A DNA stretch of 64,000 nucleotides from positions 1 to 64,000 of the forward strand of contig JAKUQR010000005.1 in assembly GCA_022450155.1 (NCBI GenBank), in the 5' to 3' direction. Both the position numbers and the translations under genes were made by a program. This DNA is from Gammaproteobacteria bacterium. Lineage in GTDB: Bacteria > Pseudomonadota > Gammaproteobacteria > Arenicellales > UBA868. Positions 58,686 to 64,000 of this stretch are shown here, piece by piece. Numbering within the stretch: the first letter of the stretch is position 1; every line of letters starts with the position of its first letter. Under the pieces are notes generated by a model. That model made no database searches. It was given only the letters and a program-made list of their open reading frames with translations, and had not been told where the DNA came from.

Positions 58686-59330
58686 TCAACACTTTTCCGT
58701 GGGCCTTGAAGCCAGCAGGTAATATTCAGCGCTGTCAAGACGTGATGCCTGCGGTTTTCGCACAACCACTTTTCCAAATGAAGATGCTAACTCGCGACGG
58801 AAATCAGCCGTGCCTTCGCCTTCAAACACCTTGACCACAAACCTTCCGTTGGGCCCCAACGATTTCAGCGCGACCGACAATGCCAGTCGCGCCAAAACCA
58901 GGCTGTTTGCCTGATCGGCCGTTTTTATACCAGTCAAATTGGGGGCCATATCAGATAATACAAGCCCTACAGGTTGGTTTTTTAACCGTAATTCAAGTTC
59001 ACAGTACAACGCATCGTCACCGATATCCCCCTGAATAAAAACCACACCATCTATGGGCACTATTGGCAGCAAATCTACCGCAAAGACTTTGCCCTCAACA
59101 CCTACCTTTTTCGTTGCATACTGCGACCATCCTCCAGGCGCTGCGCCAAGGTCGAGAACAGTGTCACCGGACACGATCAGTCGATCCTTCTGATCGATTT
59201 CTGACAGTTTATACGCCGCCCGGGAACGGTAGCCTTCCTTTTGGGATTCCCTCACAAATGGATCACGCTGCTGCCGGTCTAGCCAATGTCTGCTTTTCAA
59301 TTTCCGTCTGGCCACAAAGCAAGTCTTCAC
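58686..59330 (-). CDS. rlmE: 23S rRNA (uridine-2'-O) methyltransferase RlmE
   Basis: RlmE (FtsJ/RrmJ) methylates U2552 of 23S rRNA late in 50S assembly. The SAM-binding motif VLDLGAAPGGWSQY, the catalytic aspartate in VLSDMAPNLTG, the lysine in RFVVKVFEGEG, and the N-terminal GYRSRAAYKLSEID lysine are all present. It has 214 residues. The start is GTG; another GTG five codons later is possible. It heads the rlmE-ftsH run and is divergent from yhbY, the usual arrangement. Confidence 0.95.
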   Translation of the reverse strand: MKTCFVARRKLKSRHWLDRQQRDPFVRESQKEGYRSRAAYKLSEIDQKDRLIVSGDTVLDLGAAPGGWSQYATKKVGVEGKVFAVDLLPIVPIDGVVFIQGDIGDDALYCELELRLKNQPVGLVLSDMAPNLTGIKTADQANSLVLARLALSVALKSLGPNGRFVVKVFEGEGTADFRRELASSFGKVVVRKPQASRLDSAEYYLLASRPTEKC

Positions 59331-59373
59331 TGAGGTAGTCGAAACTCGGTCAAGCCTATACCATAACCCAGTA

Positions 59374-59688
59374 ATGAAACTGACTGGAAACCAAATCAGA
59401 CATTTAAGAGGCCTGGCTCACCACAAGCGGACGATCGTCACGGTTGGACTTTCAGGTCTTACCGAGAGCGTCATCGGAGAACTAGAGTCGGCCCTGAAGG
59501 CGCATGAACTCGTAAAAATACGATTGCCGACAGGCAATCGTCTAGAAAAACAAGCTGTGCTTCAGCAGTTGTGTACCAGTACTGCTGCGACATCGATACA
59601 ACTCATCGGTCGAATCGGCATTATCTACCGATCCGGGGAACCTCCGGTCATATTGTTACCGGGGCGTAACCCCACCATCGCAAGCTGA
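59374..59688 (+). CDS. yhbY: YhbY-type CRS1-YhbY RNA-binding protein
   Basis: This 104-residue protein is a single CRS1-YhbY (CRM) domain that associates with pre-50S particles. It begins MKLTGNQIRHLRGLAHHKR and has the GxxGLTES-like VTVGLSGLTESVIGELESAL and HELVKIRLPTG segments, with the conserved IGRIGIIYRSGE near the C-terminus. It is divergent from rlmE with 43 bases between starts, and is 6 bases before the next gene. Confidence 0.93.
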   Translation: MKLTGNQIRHLRGLAHHKRTIVTVGLSGLTESVIGELESALKAHELVKIRLPTGNRLEKQAVLQQLCTSTAATSIQLIGRIGIIYRSGEPPVILLPGRNPTIAS

Positions 59689-59694
59689 CAGTCA

Positions 59695-60465
59695 ATGTGC
59701 CTGATCCTGGTCGCAAAAGGTGCTCACCCAAGCTATCCGCTGATTATCATTGCGAATAGGGAGGAGTATCACTCCCGGCCTACGCAAAGCTTATCTTTCT
59801 GGCACGACCATCCCACAATCGCTGCGGGGAGGGATCTCACGGCAGGTGGAACCTGGTTTGGCCTTAATCGCCAGGGCCTGTTCGCAGCGGTTACGAATTT
59901 TCACGAACCAACTGTTGCCGTGAAATCCGACTATTCACGTGGCATGCTGGTGCTCGACTGGCTTCGACAAAAGCCCGAATCAGCAGATTGTCGCCTTCAG
60001 AATCCTGGTCAACTTCAACGCTACCAGGGCGTCAACGTTATTTTCGGTAACATTGCTACCTTGTGGTGGGATTCAAACCGGGTCAGTGACCCTCGTCAGA
60101 TTCCAGCTGGAATCACAGGGCTCAGTAATCATCTTTTAGATGAACCGTGGCATAAAATCACCTATGGCAAACAGGTCTTCAAAAATATCTTGAGCCGCAG
60201 TTTCAGATTGGATACGTTTTTTGAACTCCTGTCAGACCGCACACCGGCTAGAGGAACTGCTACCAGGGGCTCTGGCTTTTTACCCGATCTAACAGCAGCA
60301 CAGTCCCCAATTTTTGTCAAAGGGCCACTTTACGGAACCCGCAGTTCAACGGTACTTCTGCTGAACCAACAGAACCAGGTTGAACTCGTTGAGCGGTCTT
60401 ATGGCCCAGATGCGGAAATCCTGTGCGAAAATCGTCTCAATTTCCAGTTACAGCCCATCTCGTGA
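59695..60465 (+). CDS. TANGO2/NRDE-family protein
   Basis: The 256-residue protein starts MCLILVAKGAHPSYPLIIIA and carries the NRDE-type ANREEYHSRP motif, followed by AAGRDLTAGGTWFGLNRQGL and AAVTNFHEP. The N-terminal cysteine right after the initiator Met is the pattern of an N-terminal nucleophile hydrolase. The family includes eukaryotic TANGO2, linked to heme or lipid handling, but its bacterial role is not established. It is 6 bases after yhbY, so the two are likely co-transcribed, and convergent with the DUF192 gene. Confidence 0.85.
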   Translation: MCLILVAKGAHPSYPLIIIANREEYHSRPTQSLSFWHDHPTIAAGRDLTAGGTWFGLNRQGLFAAVTNFHEPTVAVKSDYSRGMLVLDWLRQKPESADCRLQNPGQLQRYQGVNVIFGNIATLWWDSNRVSDPRQIPAGITGLSNHLLDEPWHKITYGKQVFKNILSRSFRLDTFFELLSDRTPARGTATRGSGFLPDLTAAQSPIFVKGPLYGTRSSTVLLLNQQNQVELVERSYGPDAEILCENRLNFQLQPIS

Positions 60466-60496
60466 ATACGCTGTTGTCCACCATAATCGGTGGTTG

Positions 60497-61033
60497 TCAC
60501 TGATTTCTGTTCGATACCCGCATACGCCATAGACGTGGGTTTCGCCTGAGCTGGTCCAGGCGCCCCGCCGCTGTCTCAAGTGCGAATTGAAAAACTGTGT
60601 CGGAACGATAATATGTCGTCGACCGGTCAGATTCTTGGAGCGCCATACGTTGAATATTGATCACCTGCCTAAACACGTCTATAAACACAATATCCAACGG
60701 CAGTGCTACGCCACTCATGTGAAAGTTCGCCTTAACCGGCGCTGGAAAAACAAAAAGGAGAGACCGCTCAGTAACAAGGCCAGGACAGACCCCTTGGAAT
60801 CCACGTCCTCTTTGCTCTGGAGTTTTTGCCACCCACGCCGCAAAGACTAACGGCTTCTCCTCTTCGGCAGAAAATTCCACCCAAACCTGCTTCATTGGCG
60901 TCCAAAACGAGGCGTCGTCAGAGCAGCCTGCGCCGATCGTTTGCCCAGCAACACCGCTAACCACTACGACATACAGCCCTATAATTGCTCTGCGCCTAAA
61001 CAAGCGAATGAAGCGATCGCTCGATCTTTTCAC
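60497..61033 (-). CDS. DUF192 family secreted protein
   Basis: This 178-residue protein has an N-terminal signal-like stretch (RRRAIIGLYVVVVSGVAGQT) followed by a DUF192 domain. The domain is seen in VFAAWVAKTPEQRGRGFQG, LLFVFPAPVKANFHMSGVAL, PLDIVFIDVFRQVINIQ and FALETAAGRLDQL. The family is widespread, mostly secreted or periplasmic, with no firm enzymatic assignment. The GTG start overlaps the upstream Gfo/Idh gene by 38 bases; a TTG ten codons later (61003) would reduce the overlap to 8 and keep the signal segment. It is convergent with the TANGO2-family gene. Confidence 0.75.
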   Translation of the reverse strand: MKRSSDRFIRLFRRRAIIGLYVVVVSGVAGQTIGAGCSDDASFWTPMKQVWVEFSAEEEKPLVFAAWVAKTPEQRGRGFQGVCPGLVTERSLLFVFPAPVKANFHMSGVALPLDIVFIDVFRQVINIQRMALQESDRSTTYYRSDTVFQFALETAAGRLDQLRRNPRLWRMRVSNRNQ

Positions 61034-61952
61034 GTACGTCGTAGGCGACCTTTAGAGCTCGTAATCCGTCACTGCCCGACACCAGCGGTTGCGCACCTTC
61101 TCTAACACAATCTATGAAGTGGGCCAACTCAGCATCCAGTGGCGGAGTCGGTTCAACCTGAATAGAAGAGTTAATAATCGGCGCGAACCCTCCGTCTGGT
61201 GGTTGTTCCCCAGGACGAGATATCTCGATCTGTTGATCCTCAAAATTCAAAGCAAGATAACAAGCATCAGCGAATACCCGAATCCGTCTGAATCTTTTTG
61301 CTGAGACCCTACTTGCAGTGACGTTCGCGATAGCACCATCCTCGAATTCAAGGCGCGCGTTCGCGATATCAACATGATTTGTCACAATCCTGGCACCAAC
61401 TGCAGAAACGTACTTCAATTCTGATTGAACCAGTGAGAGCACGATGTCAATATCATGGATCATGAGATCAGTTACCACGTCAACATCTGTGGCTCTCTCC
61501 ACAAATTCGCTCAACCTATGCACTTCTATAAAACGTGGGCGATCCAGTTCCTGATGGAGTCGGGTAACCCCGGCATTGAATCGTTCGAGGTGCCCTATCT
61601 GAAGTATCGTGCCAGTCTGCTGGGCTTCATTCACAATTGATCGGGCATCACTCAGGGTGTGCGCGACCGGCTTCTCCAACAATACGGGTATTCCTCTTGA
61701 CAAGAAAGGCAGCGAGACCTCCCGATGACAGGTGGTTGGCACGACTACGCTGACAGCATCTATGGAATCGGCCAGCTGATCTACGTTGCTATAAAAGCTA
61801 CAGCCGCATTCAGCTGAGACCTGCTTTCCCGCATCTGAGTCCACGTCGTTGACACCAATCAGGGCCGCACCGGGCAACCGGGCGTAGATCCGAGCATGTA
61901 TAGAGCCAAGATATCCAACCCCGACTACTCCGATCTTTACCGGTTCAATCAT
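60996..61952 (-). CDS. Gfo/Idh/MocA family oxidoreductase
   Basis: The N-terminal NAD(P)-binding domain begins IGVVGVGYLGSIHARIYARL, and the EKPVAHTLSDARSIV motif contains the conserved catalytic lysine. The C-terminal domain has DLMIHDIDIVLSLV, where a histidine probably assists catalysis. The exact sugar or cyclitol substrate cannot be read from sequence. Such genes sometimes belong to nucleotide-sugar pathways (e.g. GlcNAc3N for lipid A); here no partner aminotransferase is adjacent. It has 318 residues from ATG at 61952 (a TTG one codon earlier is an alternative). Confidence 0.8.
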   Translation of the reverse strand: MIEPVKIGVVGVGYLGSIHARIYARLPGAALIGVNDVDSDAGKQVSAECGCSFYSNVDQLADSIDAVSVVVPTTCHREVSLPFLSRGIPVLLEKPVAHTLSDARSIVNEAQQTGTILQIGHLERFNAGVTRLHQELDRPRFIEVHRLSEFVERATDVDVVTDLMIHDIDIVLSLVQSELKYVSAVGARIVTNHVDIANARLEFEDGAIANVTASRVSAKRFRRIRVFADACYLALNFEDQQIEISRPGEQPPDGGFAPIINSSIQVEPTPPLDAELAHFIDCVREGAQPLVSGSDGLRALKVAYDVREKIERSLHSLV

Positions 61953-62034
61953 CAATATTTCCAGGGATCAAGAAATCACGTACACACCGCGAAATCAACT
62001 GGTTTGGCCTTTAACCGTATCCCGCACAATACAG

Positions 62035-62400
<366 letters not shown>

Positions 62401-62421
62401 TTAAAACAACTCTAGACTTTC

Positions 62422-62904
62422 CTACAACAGCGCCAAAATGCTTTTTGCATCGCTGACTTCGAACTTTCTGGGTTCCTCAACTTGCAGGTGTGTAACAACG
62501 CCGTCGTTCACGACCATCGCATACCGCAATGAGCGAACACCAAAGCCCGCACCGGACATATCGGAGTCCAGGCCGATAGCCCTGGTAAATTCTCCATTAC
62601 CATCCGCCAGCATCATCACTTCCTCACCTGCCCCGTGAACATCTCCCCAGGCGGCCATCACCCATGCATCATTCACTGAAAGGCAGATAATGAGTTCCAC
62701 ACCGTTGGCACGAATTTGGTCGGATAACTCAATATATCCTGGCAGATGAAGCTTCGAACATGTAGGCGTAAATGCACCGGGTAGCGCAAACAACACCACC
62801 CGCTTATCCTGAAAGAGCTCACCAGTACGAACCGACTCCGGCCGTTCTTCACCCATAACCTTAAGTTCTACATCTGGAACTGGTGCACCAATCTGTATTG
62901 CCAT
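62422..62904 (-). CDS. Prx5-type peroxiredoxin
   Basis: This peroxiredoxin reduces hydrogen and alkyl peroxides via the peroxidatic cysteine in LPGAFTPTCSKLHLPGY, the exact Prx5/PrxII signature. A further cysteine in IICLSVNDAWVMAAW sits at a position frequently seen in the family. The C-terminal EVSDAKSILALL is normal. The ATG at 62904 is preceded by AAAGGGGGG; the longer frame adds residues unlike the family. It has 160 residues and is divergent from the threonine-aldolase gene. Confidence 0.9.
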   Translation of the reverse strand: MAIQIGAPVPDVELKVMGEERPESVRTGELFQDKRVVLFALPGAFTPTCSKLHLPGYIELSDQIRANGVELIICLSVNDAWVMAAWGDVHGAGEEVMMLADGNGEFTRAIGLDSDMSGAGFGVRSLRYAMVVNDGVVTHLQVEEPRKFEVSDAKSILALL

Positions 62905-62908
62905 TAAG

Positions 62909-62917
62909 CCCCCCTTT
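62909..62917 (-). promoter_or_regulatory. ribosome binding site of the peroxiredoxin gene
   Basis: AAAGGGGGG on the minus strand lies 4 bases before the chosen ATG. It is a G-rich, strong purine box that decides the start codon in favour of 62904. Confidence 0.55.
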
Positions 62918-63007
62918 CTGTAAAAAATCCTATTAGCGCATAGTATCCACAATTGCCACCCCGCCTGCCAACAGACATCTTAATTGGATCTATGGATTCC
63001 GAACCCC

Positions 63008-64000
63008 ATGCGATGGCACCACCGCTATGATAAATTACCTTTCGAAATCAGTTTGTTTACCGCCTCCAAAACTAAATTATGGTGTTTCGAATTGGATTCT
63101 GTAGTTGACCTGAGAAGCGATACTGTCACTAAGCCTAGTATTGGCATGCGTCAAGCTATGCTTAATGCTGATGTTGGCGATGACGTTTATGGGGAAGATC
63201 CGACGGCCGCCGCTCTAGAAGAGAAAGCAGCCGAACTATTGAAAACGGAATCTGCACTTTTTGTGACAAGCGGTACCCAGAGCAACCTCCTGGCTCTGCT
63301 GAGCCATTGCCAGCGTGGGGACGAATACATTGCGGGTAGCCAGGCACACAGTTACCTCGAAGAAGGTGGGGGTGGAGCCGTTTTGGCCAGTATCCAACCA
63401 CAGCCAATTGAAAACAGTCACGACGGTACCATCGATTTGAACAAGGTCGAAGCTGCGATCAAACCAGATGACTTTCACTACGCAACGACCCGACTGTTCT
63501 GCCTGGAAAACACTTTTTATGGCCAACCTCTACCCATTACCTATCTGGAAGAGGCGGCCACTCTGGCCCGGCACCATGGATTGTCGTTGCATCTAGATGG
63601 TGCCCGCTTATTCAATGCGGCTATCAAACAAAATACGCCAGCACATGAAATTTCCCAACACTTCGATTCTATATCAGCCTGTCTTTCGAAAGGCCTGGGT
63701 GCCCCCATGGGATCAGTCCTCTGCGGAACCAGAAAATTCATTCAAGATGCCAGGCGCTGGAGAAAGATGCTGGGGGGCGGGTGGCGGCAAGCCGGAATCG
63801 TGGCATCGGCTGGACTCTACGCACTCGAGCACAATATTGAACGACTGGTCGACGACCACGAAAATGCGCTTCTCCTCTCAAGACTGCTCGAGGAAATCGA
63901 TGGCTTGGCTATCGACAAGCCCAAAGAACGGACAAATATGGTCTTTGTAACCGTGCCCGAAGTGATTGTACCCGAGCTAACACCCCGACTTCGCCAGGCC
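63008..64000 (+). CDS. ltaE: low-specificity threonine aldolase, 3' end outside the window
   Basis: This PLP enzyme splits threonine and allo-threonine to glycine and acetaldehyde. The visible part contains VVDLRSDTVTKPSIGMRQAM, VGDDVYGEDPTAAALEE, FVTSGTQSNLLALLSHC, HLDGARLFNA and the PLP lysine in CLSKGLGAPMGS. The frame is open to the right edge; ~331 codons from ATG at 63008 are seen. Family members usually start right before the DLRSDT stretch, so TTG at 63092 is an alternative start and the first ~28 residues may be untranslated. It is divergent from the peroxiredoxin gene. Confidence 0.9.
   Translation, partial: MRWHHRYDKLPFEISLFTASKTKLWCFELDSVVDLRSDTVTKPSIGMRQAMLNADVGDDVYGEDPTAAALEEKAAELLKTESALFVTSGTQSNLLALLSHCQRGDEYIAGSQAHSYLEEGGGGAVLASIQPQPIENSHDGTIDLNKVEAAIKPDDFHYATTRLFCLENTFYGQPLPITYLEEAATLARHHGLSLHLDGARLFNAAIKQNTPAHEISQHFDSISACLSKGLGAPMGSVLCGTRKFIQDARRWRKMLGGGWRQAGIVASAGLYALEHNIERLVDDHENALLLSRLLEEIDGLAIDKPKERTNMVFVTVPEVIVPELTPRLRQA

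Noticed and set aside
60478-60493. CCACC-N6-GGTGG hairpin between the convergent TANGO2-family and DUF192 genes
   Set aside because: Five base pairs followed only by TTGT; too weak to call a terminator on either strand.

Overview
The window is chromosomal DNA from a gammaproteobacterium that I cannot place below class. The main evidence is gene order. One example is the aromatic/ribosomal superoperon gyrA-pheA-hisC-tyrA-aroA-cmk-rpsA-ihfB-lapA-lapB. Another is the rlmE-ftsH-folP-glmM-tpiA-secG-tRNA-Leu block with yhbY divergent from it. LolA, LapA/LapB, IHF-beta and a heptose-containing LPS pathway all indicate a Gram-negative cell. No rRNA, CRISPR array, insertion sequence or intact prophage was seen.

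Layout. 1-2100: a short accessory-looking stretch with a ParB-domain gene cut by the window edge, a tiny ORF in the same frame, and an acidic orphan protein with an apparent internal duplication. 2164-13956: housekeeping genes: a Bax-inhibitor-1/YccA-like membrane protein, serS, crcB, lolA, ftsK, trxB, an Smr-domain protein, ispF, ispD and mfd. 14055-26318: a minus-strand surface-polysaccharide cluster. It holds a CapD/WbpM-type dehydratase, a WecA/WbpL-type initiating transferase, an unusual GT2 fusion, the Wzm/Wzt ABC exporter, rfbA, rfbB, hldD, a heptose kinase and ugd. 26394-38384: comEA, then lapB-lapA-ihfB-rpsA-cmk-aroA-tyrA-hisC-pheA-gyrA. 38619-52871: the 14-gene NADH:quinone oxidoreductase operon nuoA-N, with separate nuoC and nuoD. 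53008-59330: tRNA-Leu(GAG), secG, tpiA, glmM, folP, ftsH, rlmE. 59374-64000: yhbY, a TANGO2-family protein, a DUF192 protein, a Gfo/Idh/MocA oxidoreductase, a PII protein, a peroxiredoxin, and the start of a threonine aldolase.

How the genes fit together. The polysaccharide cluster supplies nucleotide sugars (RfbA/RfbB, Ugd, CapD), the ADP-heptose branch for LPS inner core, chain initiation on undecaprenyl phosphate, glycosyl transfer, and export through Wzm/Wzt. In enterobacteria LapA/LapB and FtsH set LPS synthesis by controlling LpxC turnover, and YccA modulates FtsH; homologues of all four lie in this window. The aromatic block takes shikimate-pathway intermediates to Phe and Tyr. The nuo operon appears to have its own sigma70-like promoter just after a terminator that follows tRNA-Leu.

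Most of the window is conventional core genome. The least explained parts are the left 2 kb and the C-terminal half of the GT2 fusion protein. Nothing here can be claimed from sequence alone to be a new biological system.
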